Notes: generated by a model not told the origin, from the letters alone. 49,425 nt of DNA from Dethiobacter alkaliphilus AHT 1 (GCF_000174415.1 NZ_ACJM01000018.1:1-49425), one strand, 5' to 3'; counted from the first letter of the stretch, positions 31,009 through 40,041 are shown. Translations and numbers: made by a program.

Positions 31009-34000
31009 ATGCAGGACAGGCTCAGCAAAAGGCGAAGTTTTATTTATAAATGTCAAATATGGGGCAGGTCAAGCATAGTGAAAAATTCTCGGGTTAGCAT
31101 TTATATATTGGCAATTATCTGGGTGGTTGTTTCCGGAGTGCTGTTTTGGTTGGCGCCGGATATGAACAGGCTCGTTAGAGAACATACATTCTTTGAAATA
31201 CCTGAGGACTATCCCACAAAAATAGCAGAAAACATTTTGGAAGATAATGCAGAATTAGTGGGCCAAGAGATTGTTATTGTTTATCAAAGTGAAGATAACA
31301 TCAACAACTATCTGGATGATATCGAAGAAACTTTGCAGCGGCTGGAGTCTGAAACAGAAGAAATCAACGTGCATAATCTGATTCTTCCTACCGACGGGGA
31401 AGCGATGGAAGATGTCTTGGTGGATGAATCGGAAAATATTACACTTGCTATTCTGGAATTAGAGATGGACCGGGCTGAGATATCGTTTGTCAGGGATGAA
31501 CTGGAAAAAAGTGCGGAAGTAGAAGGGTTGACCCATTACATTACCGGCAATGCCATAATCCAGGATGATGTGCTCCGAACCACCGAAAGGAGCCTGAGAA
31601 CCATTGAGGGGTTTACGGTAGCGCTGATATTTGTGGTTCTTTTGTTCATCTTTCGCTCACCTGTGGCACCCCTGGTGAACCTCTTGACTTTAGGAGCTTC
31701 ATATTTGTTAAGTGTTTCTGTGGTAGCTTTACTGATTGAGCATGCCGGTTTCCCTGTCTCGCAGTTTACACAGATTTTTATCCTGACAATTATCTTTGAG
31801 ATAGGGACAGACTACAGTGTCTTGTTAATGAAAAGATATCAGGAGGAGTTGAAGAAGGACCCGGATGGGCGAAGTTCAATGGTGAGAACATACAAAACCA
31901 CCGCTTCCACTGTTTTGTACAGCGCCGTTACCGGCTGCATCGGCTTTTTTGCCATTGGACTGGCGGGTTTTAATTTATACCGTTCGGCAGTAAATGTGGG
32001 CATTGCTATAATTATTCTTATCATGGCAATTTGGGTATGGCCGCCTCTGATGATGAGTATTCTTGGTGAAAAAATGTTTTGGCCTGCTAAATTAAAAAAG
32101 CAAAAAGTTGACAATGCATTCTGGGAGAAGCTGGGCAGGTGGGCAACATGGCGCCCGGGGATCACTCTGTTGTTAATACTCCTTTTGACTGTTCCTTTGC
32201 TTTTGACTTACGATAATCAGCGATCGTTTGACTCTTTATTAGAGATAGATCAAGACTATGATTCAGTTAAAGCTTTTCGCATCATTGAAGATGTCTTTGG
32301 CCAGGGAGAATTTTTTTACCCTACCTTACTGGTGGAAGCCAGTCAGAGCGACTGGGATGATCCTCAGATTATCTCCCATCTTGAGCTTTTGGCAGGGAAC
32401 CTGACAAGGATAGACGATGTCCACACCGTTCGTGCCGTTACAAGGCCGCAGGGAGATAGGTTGGAGGACTTTACTATCCCCCACCTGGCCCGTGATATAG
32501 CCGGCAACCTGGATGAAGGGTTGTCCGACATGGGGGAAATGGAAGACGGCATAAGAGTAATGCTTGGGGAAATATCGGCTGCAGAGGCCGGATTAAAAGA
32601 AGGTCAGGCAGCACTGTATCAGCTGGTTACGGGAACACGGGAAGCGGCAAAAGGGGCCGGCGACCTGTCAGCCGGAATTCGGCAAAGCCGCCACGGGATA
32701 AATGAAATACTGGCGGCTATAGAGGAAGCTGAAAAGCAGGTGGAAGCATATTATGCCGATGTACAGGATCTGAAAAAGAAGCTTACTAACCTTATCCCTG
32801 AGCTGGAGGAAAAAATCGGCGAACTTTTTTTGCCGCTGGAAGAAAAAATTGAAACAGTATTAGCAGAGATTGAAGACTTTAAAGATCATTTCCAGGAGCT
32901 ATTGGAAAACCTCCCTGAGATGGAAGGAGGAGAAACTTTAGAAAAAGCTCTGGAAATAAAGATGGACATGCTATCTGCTATTCTTGCCGGAATTGAGTAT
33001 AAAGAAGAAACAGTTGAGGCCATAAAAATCCGGATTGTTGAAATCGTGCCCGAAAAGGAAGAAGGAATTAAGGATGCTTTTGTGCCGCTTGAAAATAAGC
33101 TGGCAGCATTAGGGGAGCGCTTTGAACAGGTAGAAGAAATATTGGCAGAGATTTATGAAGGTGTGCAGAGCATTCAAGATATGGAAGCAGTTAGACAAAA
33201 GTTATCTGCGGCCAAGGACAGCATTAAAGATAAAGATTACTATGCCGGTCTTGAGGAGATCGTAGCGCAGTTAAGTAACTTTGCTGCGGCTCTGGAGGAT
33301 AATATCGAGCAGGCATTTCTACCTGTGGAGAGGGAATTTGCAGCCATGCTCTCAGATGTCAGGCAGTTGAAACACGGCTTGGAAGAAGTTTCACTGGGGC
33401 TGCATGAACTGGAGAGAGGTGCTGCAACACTAAGTACAGAGCTTGATTCAATGGCCAGAGGTCAGTCCATGTTATTGGAACAGCTACAGCAAATGGAAGA
33501 GGGGTTGCGCGCTTTATCGGCCGGAATGGAAGATATTCTCGCCGGCTTCGGTGAATTAAAAACCGGGTTGTCGGATCTGCAAAATATTTTTGAAGAAATT
33601 GGCAATCAGGACAAGAATCCTCTGGAAGGTTTTTTTGTTCCTTTAGAAACGTATGAAGAATTGTTTGGCGATTTATGGGAAGGGTACGGGACGGCAAATA
33701 AAAGAGTAGCTTTTTTGCCGGTGATAAGCGACGTAAACCCTTATGGCGACAGAGCCATGGAAATTGTCTCTGAGATAGAGGACGTGACCGCGTTTACTTT
33801 GACAAATACGGCATTTGAAGAGGAGCGCTTTGCGGTCAGGGGCCTGCCTGCTCATAACAGGGATTTACGGGACTTATCCCACAATGATTTTGTGCGCACA
33901 GGTACTTTTATTACAATTGGCATTTTTGCTGTTTTGGTTATTCTTTTTAAATCAATGGTGATGCCCCTTTATACTTTGATTTCTTTAGGGGTTGCCTATC

Positions 34001-34446
34001 TGGCTTCCGGAGCGTTAACAGAGCTGATCTTTATCAACTTACTGGGCTATCCCGGAATTATGTGGTCCGTTCCCTTTTTTGCTTTTGCCATGCTCATGGC
34101 TTTGGGTGTGGATTACTCAATATTTCTGATAAACCGCTTCCGGGAGGAAATTGAAAAAGAAAAGGGTGATCTGGACAAAGAATCTGTAAAAAGAGCTATG
34201 ATTTCTGCAATGAAAAGGGTGGGCAGTCCCATTCTGTCGGCCACAATTATTGTGGCCTCCACTTTCGGAGCAATGATGTTTTCCGGCGTATTGTCTCTGC
34301 TGCAGATAGGTACCTGGATTATTACCGGGCTGATATTCTACGTTGTCTTTTTGCTGCCGCTATTTATCCCGGCCATGGCCACAATACTGGTGCAAAATAA
34401 CTGGTGGCCGTTTAATTTAACTAACCGCCAGTCCTCAAAAAAGTAA
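31009..34446 (+). CDS. MMPL/RND family transporter with long coiled-coil insert
   Basis: An 1145-residue RND-type protein with two membrane halves. Residues 1-380 hold helix 1, an external domain and the SSD-like bundle (FTVALIFVVLLFIFRSPVAPL, IIFEIGTDYSVLLMKRYQ); 970-1140 hold the second bundle (LMALGVDYSIFLINRF). In between, after about residue 490, is a 400-residue Glu/Leu/Lys-rich region with a motif repeated four times: LFLPLEEKIE (about 606), AFVPLENKLA (689), AFLPVEREFA (768), FFVPLETYEE (874). MMPL relatives export lipids or drugs. ATG 31009 lacks a binding site; GTG 31078, just before helix 1, is a good alternative. Confidence 0.9.
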   Translation: MQDRLSKRRSFIYKCQIWGRSSIVKNSRVSIYILAIIWVVVSGVLFWLAPDMNRLVREHTFFEIPEDYPTKIAENILEDNAELVGQEIVIVYQSEDNINNYLDDIEETLQRLESETEEINVHNLILPTDGEAMEDVLVDESENITLAILELEMDRAEISFVRDELEKSAEVEGLTHYITGNAIIQDDVLRTTERSLRTIEGFTVALIFVVLLFIFRSPVAPLVNLLTLGASYLLSVSVVALLIEHAGFPVSQFTQIFILTIIFEIGTDYSVLLMKRYQEELKKDPDGRSSMVRTYKTTASTVLYSAVTGCIGFFAIGLAGFNLYRSAVNVGIAIIILIMAIWVWPPLMMSILGEKMFWPAKLKKQKVDNAFWEKLGRWATWRPGITLLLILLLTVPLLLTYDNQRSFDSLLEIDQDYDSVKAFRIIEDVFGQGEFFYPTLLVEASQSDWDDPQIISHLELLAGNLTRIDDVHTVRAVTRPQGDRLEDFTIPHLARDIAGNLDEGLSDMGEMEDGIRVMLGEISAAEAGLKEGQAALYQLVTGTREAAKGAGDLSAGIRQSRHGINEILAAIEEAEKQVEAYYADVQDLKKKLTNLIPELEEKIGELFLPLEEKIETVLAEIEDFKDHFQELLENLPEMEGGETLEKALEIKMDMLSAILAGIEYKEETVEAIKIRIVEIVPEKEEGIKDAFVPLENKLAALGERFEQVEEILAEIYEGVQSIQDMEAVRQKLSAAKDSIKDKDYYAGLEEIVAQLSNFAAALEDNIEQAFLPVEREFAAMLSDVRQLKHGLEEVSLGLHELERGAATLSTELDSMARGQSMLLEQLQQMEEGLRALSAGMEDILAGFGELKTGLSDLQNIFEEIGNQDKNPLEGFFVPLETYEELFGDLWEGYGTANKRVAFLPVISDVNPYGDRAMEIVSEIEDVTAFTLTNTAFEEERFAVRGLPAHNRDLRDLSHNDFVRTGTFITIGIFAVLVILFKSMVMPLYTLISLGVAYLASGALTELIFINLLGYPGIMWSVPFFAFAMLMALGVDYSIFLINRFREEIEKEKGDLDKESVKRAMISAMKRVGSPILSATIIVASTFGAMMFSGVLSLLQIGTWIITGLIFYVVFLLPLFIPAMATILVQNNWWPFNLTNRQSSKK

Positions 34447-34465
34447 ACTAAATCAAGGTTTTACG

Positions 34466-34505
34466 GATGCCTCTTGCTCCTTTTGGAGCGGAGGTATCTT
34501 TGTAG
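34466..34505 (+). terminator. Intrinsic terminator after the MMPL gene
   Basis: GATGCCTC/GAGGTATC plus inner GCTCC/GGAGC around TTTT, followed by TTTGT. The remaining 120 bases before the next gene contain a CGGAAAGCCG mini-hairpin but no leader class I recognise. Confidence 0.7.
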
Positions 34506-34629
34506 TATGAGCGAGTATCGTTAACTATTTATTAGTAAAATCAAATATTCAGTATATTACAATAAAATTAGCAGGCCCTCAAACGGAAAGCCGGACAGGA
34601 TTACGCAAATAAGTTTTGGAGGTGTTGAT

Positions 34630-35886
34630 ATGAGTACCGGCGCTATTAAAGAGAAGATTGAGCAGGGTCAGGCACAGCTGCAGAAATCCTGCTATCAAAT
34701 GGTTTTCTCCAGGATGAAGGGGATACCGTTTGAGGTGAAATATTGGGATGGGAGCATAGAGTTCTATGGTGATGAAACAAGCCGGACTGCAAACCCTGCA
34801 TTCCGCCTGATTTTCCGGGAGGAGCTGCCTTTGCAGGAGATGCTGGCAGACCCCAAAGTCCGCTTTGGGGAAGCTTATATGCAGGGAAAAATTGATGTTG
34901 AGGGTGATTTAAGGGACGTTTTCCGGCTGGCAGTTGATAATGAAGAGGCTTTTTCCGAAGACCTGCACGCGCTGCTGAAGGGTTTTTTGGACAGGCAGAA
35001 ACAGACATCAAAAGATGCTCAAGTTGAAGGAGTCCGATACCATTACGATTTGGGGAATGACTTTTTCAGACTCTGGCTAGACGATACCATGAGTTATTCC
35101 TGTGCCTATTTTCGCTCACCTGAGGATACCCTGCACCAGGCACAGCTGCAAAAAATAGATCATACCCTCAGTAAGCTGAATTTAAAGGAGGGCGAGAAGC
35201 TACTAGATATAGGCAGCGGCTGGGGCTGGCTGATAATTCGGGCAGCAAAACAGTATGGTGTTAAAGCAATGGGTGTTACCCTCAGTGAGGAGCAACTAAA
35301 GGAGACTCAGCGTAGAATTGATTCAGAGGGGCTTAATGATAAAGTGTCTGTCAGGCTGGTAGACTACCGCGAATTAGCAAAAGAGAAACAAACCTTTGAC
35401 AAGGTTGTCAGCGTAGGGATGTTTGAGCACGTGGGCAAGGAAAACATTCCTGAATATTTTAAAGCCATTAAATCCATGCTCAAGCCAGGGGGACTGTCCT
35501 TGCTACACACCATCACCCGCCCCCGTGAAGGAGCCACAAATCCCTGGCTGGAGAAATATATCTTTCCCTGGGGATACATTCCTTCGTTCAGAGAGGTTGC
35601 CTGGGAGCTGCCTGAACATGGCTTTCATCTGTTGGATGCGGAAAGCCTGCGCATGCATTATGCAATGACTACAGACTGCTGGGCAAGGAATTATGAGCGG
35701 GTCACCGACAGTGTCAAAGAACGGTATGGAGAGGAGTTTGTGCGGATGTGGCGGTTATATCTGACCGGCTGTAGTGTGTCCTTTGAGCGTACAGGGCTTG
35801 ATATCCACCAGCTCTTGTTCTCCAACGGGCTAAATAACAAAATGCCGTTAACACGGGAATACTTATATGGTGGACAAGCAGGCTGA
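34630..35886 (+). CDS. cfa: Cyclopropane-fatty-acyl-phospholipid synthase
   Basis: A 418-residue SAM-dependent enzyme that adds a methylene bridge across double bonds of membrane lipid acyl chains. The SAM motif LLDIGSGWGWL is at 191-201; YHYDLGNDFFRLWLDDTMSYSCAYF (138-162) and the VSVGMFEHVGKENIPEYF segment (about 265-285) are hallmark CFA-synthase sequences. The N-terminal 120 residues form the lipid-binding part (VRFGEAYMQGKIDVEGDL). ATG 34630 follows GGAGGTG by five bases. Apparently monocistronic with a hairpin over its stop codon. Confidence 0.95.
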   Translation: MSTGAIKEKIEQGQAQLQKSCYQMVFSRMKGIPFEVKYWDGSIEFYGDETSRTANPAFRLIFREELPLQEMLADPKVRFGEAYMQGKIDVEGDLRDVFRLAVDNEEAFSEDLHALLKGFLDRQKQTSKDAQVEGVRYHYDLGNDFFRLWLDDTMSYSCAYFRSPEDTLHQAQLQKIDHTLSKLNLKEGEKLLDIGSGWGWLIIRAAKQYGVKAMGVTLSEEQLKETQRRIDSEGLNDKVSVRLVDYRELAKEKQTFDKVVSVGMFEHVGKENIPEYFKAIKSMLKPGGLSLLHTITRPREGATNPWLEKYIFPWGYIPSFREVAWELPEHGFHLLDAESLRMHYAMTTDCWARNYERVTDSVKERYGEEFVRMWRLYLTGCSVSFERTGLDIHQLLFSNGLNNKMPLTREYLYGGQAG

Positions 35887-35928
35887 TAGAGCCTGCTTGT
35901 CCGGCCTTGTTACGTTACGAACGTAACG
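35872..35928. terminator. Hairpin over cfa stop and a second dyad
   Basis: A 13-bp stem GGACAAGCAGGCT (35872-35884) / AGCCTGCTTGTCC (35890-35902) encloses the stop codon but has no T-run. A second dyad CGTTACG (35913-35919) / CGTAACG (35922-35928) follows, possibly an operator for the promoter 35 bases further on. Confidence 0.55.
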
Positions 35929-35961
35929 ATAAAAGTTATTAAATTAACTTGTCAGAATTTA

Positions 35962-35990
35962 TTGACAATTCGCTTGCAAATACATATAAT
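35962..35990 (+). promoter_or_regulatory. Perfect consensus sigma-A promoter
   Basis: TTGACA (35962-35967), 17 bases, TATAAT (35985-35990). The 75-base leader before the small gene contains GTTGTC/GACAAC, a small hairpin of unknown meaning. Confidence 0.92.
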
Positions 35991-36072
35991 ATAATTACTT
36001 AACCAAAAATGCCCGACGATGGGGGTTGTCGGCTGACAACTAAGAAGGATTATTGAAGAAAGGGGTGTGCAT

Positions 36073-36234
36073 ATGGGTCCACTGGCTTATGTCGTTTTAT
36101 TTTCCGTTTTTCTAGGATTTTCGTGGCTGGTTCGCTACATTGTTTCCAAGGATACAACTGAGAGAGTCGACAGAAAAGTGGCCGAGGAGAAAGCAGGTTT
36201 TTGCACTTGGCCCCGTGAAATAGCTGAAGAATAA
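36073..36234 (+). CDS. Small single-pass membrane protein, 53 aa
   Basis: ATG 36073 follows AAAGGGGTG; 53 codons to TAA at 36232-36234. Residues 4-23 (LAYVVLFSVFLGFSWLVRYI) form one membrane helix, followed by a charged tail SKDTTERVDRKVAEEKAGFC with one Cys and the ending TWPREIAEE. No family recognised. It has a consensus promoter and its own terminator, so it is likely a real, well-expressed gene. The positive residues after the helix suggest the C-terminus lies in the cytoplasm. Confidence 0.72.
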   Translation: MGPLAYVVLFSVFLGFSWLVRYIVSKDTTERVDRKVAEEKAGFCTWPREIAEE

Positions 36235-36236
36235 AA

Positions 36237-36266
36237 GTAAAATCCTCCGGAAGCGGAGGATTTTTT
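36237..36266 (+). terminator. Intrinsic terminator after the 53-aa gene
   Basis: AAAATCCTCCG / CGGAGGATTTT around GAAG with a six-T run. Confidence 0.92.
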
Positions 36267-36304
36267 CTGTTTATCTGGAAATATAAGCGGTAGGAGGTGG
36301 TCTT

Positions 36305-36826
36305 ATGATCTATAAATACCTGGACTATGAGCCTAAAGTGGCAGAAGATGTGTTTCTTGCGCCCGGGGTACATATTATCGGCCGAGTGGAAATAAAAGAA
36401 GGCAGCAGCATCTGGTTTAATACTGTGGTGCGGGGAGATATAAATGAAATTAAAATCGGGCGCTTCACCAATATCCAGGATAATTCCATGATTCATGTAG
36501 ACGGTGCCTACCCAACGGTGATCGGTGATCATGTGCTGGTGGGCCATAAGGCCATTTTGCATGGCTGTACCGTGGGAGACGGTGCACTGATCGGCATGGG
36601 TGCCACGCTTTTAGACGGGGCCAAGGTGGGAGAGAATGCCCTGGTTGGAGCAGGGGCGCTGGTGCGGGAAGGCGGTGAGATACCTGCCGGCACTTTGGCT
36701 GTGGGTTCTCCGGCCAAAGTGGTGAGAGAACTAAAGCCGGAGGAGATTGACCGCATACGACGGGTCACAGAAATCTATGCCCAGCGAGCCCAGGAGTATC
36801 GTAAAACACTTAAAGAAATACGCTAG
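36305..36826 (+). CDS. Gamma-carbonic anhydrase-like protein (left-handed beta-helix)
   Basis: A 173-residue hexapeptide-repeat protein behind GGAGGTGG. The candidate zinc ligands are His64 (MIHVDG), His81 and His86 (VGHKAILHG); the family residues VVRGDINEIKIG (41-52) and TNIQDNS (55-61) are also present. The left-handed helix repeats run to about 140, then a C-terminal helix (KPEEIDRIRRVTEIYAQRAQEY) packs back. Members (YrdA/PaaY/CaiE group) include carbonic anhydrases and thioesterases, so CO2 hydration is likely but not certain. Single gene between two terminators. Confidence 0.93.
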   Translation: MIYKYLDYEPKVAEDVFLAPGVHIIGRVEIKEGSSIWFNTVVRGDINEIKIGRFTNIQDNSMIHVDGAYPTVIGDHVLVGHKAILHGCTVGDGALIGMGATLLDGAKVGENALVGAGALVREGGEIPAGTLAVGSPAKVVRELKPEEIDRIRRVTEIYAQRAQEYRKTLKEIR

Positions 36827-36850
36827 CAGCCTGTTTTAGGCTGTTTTCTC
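36827..36850 (+). terminator. Short terminator after gamma-CA gene
   Basis: CAGCCT / AGGCTG around GTTTT followed by TTTTCTCTTT. No clear promoter for the next cluster could be picked in the following 150 bases. Confidence 0.6.
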
Positions 36851-36998
36851 TTTGTGCGGGTTTTGTTTTTGTCGAAATACGCGATGATGTTAAGGTCTTG
36901 TTAATGTAAATGAGCAGGAATATTTGGCTAATCCGCGAATAGAAGAATATTGGGAATGCGACTTTGCGTGTGCGCAAAGGGAGAAAAGGGGTGAAGCT

Positions 36999-37976
36999 AT
37001 GCGAGTCGGAATTCCAATGACATTGTCATTTTTTACGTTCTATCCTCTCTGGAAACCGTTTTTTGAGGGATTGGGTGCGGAAGTAGTGGTTTCACCCATC
37101 TCCAACAAAGCACTTCTGGATGAAGGGGTTAAAGAAACAGTAAACGATGCCTGTGTCCCTATTAAGCTGTTACACGGACACGTATCTGCATTAAAAGACA
37201 AAGTAGATATTCTGTTTCTGCCCCGCTTGGTTTCTCTGGATGGGAAAAACACACTGTGTCCAAAATTTTTGGGCCTTCCTGATATGGTGAGATATTCCAT
37301 TTCTGAACTGCCGGAAATCATAGAAAACCGGTTGGACATGAAAAAGAGCAGGTTTGAATTGTATCGCTTTATGTTCCGGGTGGGGCAGCGGTTTACAGAT
37401 AATAAGCTGCAAATCCTGCGGGCAATCTGGCAGGCAAGGTATAATTTTTCCCGCTACAGGAAATTATTATTACATGGTTTGACTCCCGCCGAGGCGTTTC
37501 CGCTTTTGGAAAGTGGGGAAGAGCCTGACAAGGCGGCGGAAACCGGGGATGCTATAAAGCTGGCGGTACTGGGTTATCCATATGCTCTCTATGACAATTA
37601 TGTCAGCGTGGGCTTATTGAAGAAGCTGAAGGAACATGGTGTTAATGTTGTGACACCGGAGATGGTTTCGGAAAAAGATTTGAAAAAGATGAGCAAAACG
37701 TTGCCCAAGAATCTTTTCTGGTATTATAGCAACCGGGTGGTTTGGGCTGCTCAGCATTACTTGCGCGACCAAACGGTGGACGGTATGATTCATGTGACGG
37801 CCTTTGGCTGTGGCCCCGATGCCATGACCAACAGGCTCATTGAACTGGAAGCAAAGGAAAACAGTCAGATCCCCTTGATGTCCATTACCATTGACGAGCA
37901 CACCGGGGAAGCCGGTGTGGCTACACGGGTGGAAGCTTTTGTGGACCTTTTAAAAAGAAAGAAGGGGATACTATGA
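36999..37976 (+). CDS. DUF2229-type activase-associated FeS protein, subunit 1
   Basis: A 325-residue protein; ATG 36999 (MRVGIPMTLSFFTFYPLWKP) is five bases after AAGGGGTG, and an upstream in-frame start would add 25 atypical residues. It contains exactly three cysteines: Cys52 (NDACVPIK), Cys87 (NTLCPKF) and Cys271 (FGCGPDAM). The C-terminus SITIDEHTGEAGVATRVEAFVDLL is shared with the next gene. Matches the proteins annotated as acyl-CoA dehydratase activase-related (DUF2229), which in other genomes are fused to the activase. Three Cys suggest one [4Fe-4S] cluster, as in 2-hydroxyacyl-CoA dehydratase subunits. The actual substrate is unknown. The end overlaps the next gene by four bases. 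Confidence 0.84.
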   Translation: MRVGIPMTLSFFTFYPLWKPFFEGLGAEVVVSPISNKALLDEGVKETVNDACVPIKLLHGHVSALKDKVDILFLPRLVSLDGKNTLCPKFLGLPDMVRYSISELPEIIENRLDMKKSRFELYRFMFRVGQRFTDNKLQILRAIWQARYNFSRYRKLLLHGLTPAEAFPLLESGEEPDKAAETGDAIKLAVLGYPYALYDNYVSVGLLKKLKEHGVNVVTPEMVSEKDLKKMSKTLPKNLFWYYSNRVVWAAQHYLRDQTVDGMIHVTAFGCGPDAMTNRLIELEAKENSQIPLMSITIDEHTGEAGVATRVEAFVDLLKRKKGIL

Positions 37977-39052
37977 AGATTTCATTTCCTTATATGGGGA
38001 CTTCGCATATCGCTATCAGCTACCTGCTGGAAAACCTGGGGCACGAGGTTATTTATCCTCCCAAGCCCACTAAAAAAACACTCTCTTTGGGTGTGCAGCA
38101 TTCGCCGGAGTTTGCCTGCCTGCCTTTTAAAATACTTATGGGAACATATCTGGAGGCGGTGGAGGCAGGTGCCGACAGCCTTACTACTTCCGGTGGTTTT
38201 GGCCCGTGTCGGGCCGGTTATTATGGGGAGCTGCACAAACGCATTCTCCATGATATGGGTTATCCTGTAAAGATGCTTGTGCTGGAGCCGCCCCTGATGG
38301 CTCCGCTTACTTTTTACCGTAATGTAAAAAGCCTGGTGCGGCCCACTTCCAGTTGGACTAACTTCTACCGTGTCTTTCGTGTGGCGTGGGAAAAATTGCG
38401 GGCGCTCGATGAATTGGAAGGGTTGCTCCATGAATTACGGCCCCTGGCCGTGTCCAAGCAGCAGATTACAAAGACGTATGAGCGTGGCTTGGGATATATT
38501 GACGATGCCGGTTCGGTGTCTAAGGTTTTGGAAGCAAAGGATGCGGCTCTTCAGGATATGCGAGCTGTACCGGTGGATGAAACGTTTACACCGCTGAAAA
38601 TTGGTATTATCGGCGAAATCTATGTGGTGCTGGAGCCGTTTGTCAATCATGATATTGAAAAGATGTTGGGAGATATGGGCGTGTATGTGCACCGCTCAAT
38701 CTTTCTCACCAACTGGACCAAAGATAATGCGGTATCCAATGGTGAAAAAGACATTCGGGCAATGGCCGTTCCCTACCTTAATCAGTTGGTGGGGGGGCAT
38801 GGACAAAACAGTATTGGCGAGACTGTGATTTATGCCAATAAGGGTTTTGACGGGGTGATCCAGCTGGCTCCCTTTACCTGTATTCCGGAGATTGTGGCCA
38901 AAAGTATTATGCCCACCATTACCCGTGATAAAGGAATACCGGTAATGACGCTGTTTTTGGATGAACAGACCGGCCGCGCAGGTGTGGAAACAAGGATGGA
39001 AGCATTTTTAGATTTACTGAAGGAGAAGCGCAATAAGCAGGAGGCGATTTGA
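37973..39052 (+). CDS. DUF2229-type activase-associated FeS protein, subunit 2
   Basis: A 359-residue paralogue of the previous protein, started by an ATGA overlap. It also has exactly three cysteines in matching places: Cys49 (EFACLPFK), Cys79 (FGPCRAGYYG) and Cys303 (PFTCIPEIV), and the same ending MTLFLDEQTGRAGVETRMEAFLDLL. These patterns resemble the cluster-binding segments of 2-hydroxyacyl-CoA dehydratase/benzoyl-CoA reductase HgdB-type subunits. With subunit 1 it may form a heterodimer that receives electrons from the activase encoded next. Often annotated as CoA protein activase; function not established. Confidence 0.84.
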   Translation: MKISFPYMGTSHIAISYLLENLGHEVIYPPKPTKKTLSLGVQHSPEFACLPFKILMGTYLEAVEAGADSLTTSGGFGPCRAGYYGELHKRILHDMGYPVKMLVLEPPLMAPLTFYRNVKSLVRPTSSWTNFYRVFRVAWEKLRALDELEGLLHELRPLAVSKQQITKTYERGLGYIDDAGSVSKVLEAKDAALQDMRAVPVDETFTPLKIGIIGEIYVVLEPFVNHDIEKMLGDMGVYVHRSIFLTNWTKDNAVSNGEKDIRAMAVPYLNQLVGGHGQNSIGETVIYANKGFDGVIQLAPFTCIPEIVAKSIMPTITRDKGIPVMTLFLDEQTGRAGVETRMEAFLDLLKEKRNKQEAI

Positions 39053-40020
39053 TGGATGCATACTTAGGCATTGATGTTGGCTCGGTAAGTACCAATATGG
39101 TAATTATCAATGAAGAAGGCCAGGTGCTGGCCAATCTGTACATGCGCACCCAGGGACAGCCCATTAAAGCTGTACAGGAAGGGATGCGCAAGGTTGAAGA
39201 GGAAATCAGAGGCAAGAATGTTGAGATATGTGGTGTGGGAACCACCGGTAGTGCCCGGACTTTAACCGGTGTTATTGTGGGTGCCGACACTGTGAAGAAT
39301 GAGATCACCGCCCATGCGGTGGCAGCTTCGTTTATGGTGCCCGATGTTCAGACCGTTCTTGAAATCGGTGGACAGGATTCCAAAATTATATTGCTGCGGG
39401 ACGGCATTGTTGTGGATTTTGCCATGAATACCGTCTGTGCCGCGGGAACCGGCTCATTTCTTGACCATCAGGCAGAACGGCTCAACACACCTATTGAGGA
39501 GTTTGGCTCCCTGGCACTGCAAAGCAAGGGGCCGGTGCGAATTGCCGGACGCTGTTCCGTTTTTGCCGAGTCGGACATGATCCACAAACAGCAGATGGGG
39601 CACTCTGCTCCAGATATTATCGCCGGGCTTTGTGACGCGCTGGTGCGCAATTACCTAAACAATGTAGGTAAGGGTAAGGAAATCCTTTCCCCCGTTGTAT
39701 TTCAGGGCGGCGTGGCGGCTAATGTGGGGATCAGGGCGGCGTTTGAAAAGGCGCTGGGTGTAGACATCGTTATCCCGGAGCACTATAGTGTGATGGGTGC
39801 TGTTGGTGCTGCGCTTTTAGCAAAATCTACGGCCAAAGAAAAACAAAAAACAGATTTCCGCGGCTTTGCTGTCTCGGAGATGGACTATCAGGCGTCTAGT
39901 TTTGAGTGTCAGAGCTGCCCCAACTTATGCGAGATTGTTAATATTTCCGTGGATGATGAGATTCTGGCCCGCTGGGGTGGAAGATGCGGTAAGTGGGAGA
40001 CGCTGCAGAAAACAGGGTAG
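39052..40020 (+). CDS. Acyl-CoA dehydratase activase (BadF/BcrA/HgdC ATPase family)
   Basis: A 322-residue ASKHA-fold ATPase that starts at ATG 39052 inside a TGATG stop-start overlap, with CAGGAGG upstream. Nucleotide loops: GIDVGSVSTNMVI (6-18), GVGTTGSAR (61-69), LEIGGQDSK (103-111) and GGVAANVGI. The bridging [4Fe-4S] ligands of the dimer are Cys129 (NTVCAAGTGSFL) and Cys168 (GRCSVFAESD). A C-terminal extension with CQSCPNLC and GGRCGKW may hold another metal site. These activases use ATP to inject one low-potential electron into a partner enzyme. No classical dehydratase is in the window, so the two upstream proteins are the likely partners. Confidence 0.93.
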   Translation: MDAYLGIDVGSVSTNMVIINEEGQVLANLYMRTQGQPIKAVQEGMRKVEEEIRGKNVEICGVGTTGSARTLTGVIVGADTVKNEITAHAVAASFMVPDVQTVLEIGGQDSKIILLRDGIVVDFAMNTVCAAGTGSFLDHQAERLNTPIEEFGSLALQSKGPVRIAGRCSVFAESDMIHKQQMGHSAPDIIAGLCDALVRNYLNNVGKGKEILSPVVFQGGVAANVGIRAAFEKALGVDIVIPEHYSVMGAVGAALLAKSTAKEKQKTDFRGFAVSEMDYQASSFECQSCPNLCEIVNISVDDEILARWGGRCGKWETLQKTG

Positions 40021-40041
40021 CAATAAAGTTATATTATTTAG

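Noticed and set aside
34525-34629. Possible riboswitch before the cyclopropane synthase gene
   Set aside because: A small CGGAAAGCCG hairpin is present but no known aptamer pattern and no terminator-antiterminator pair.
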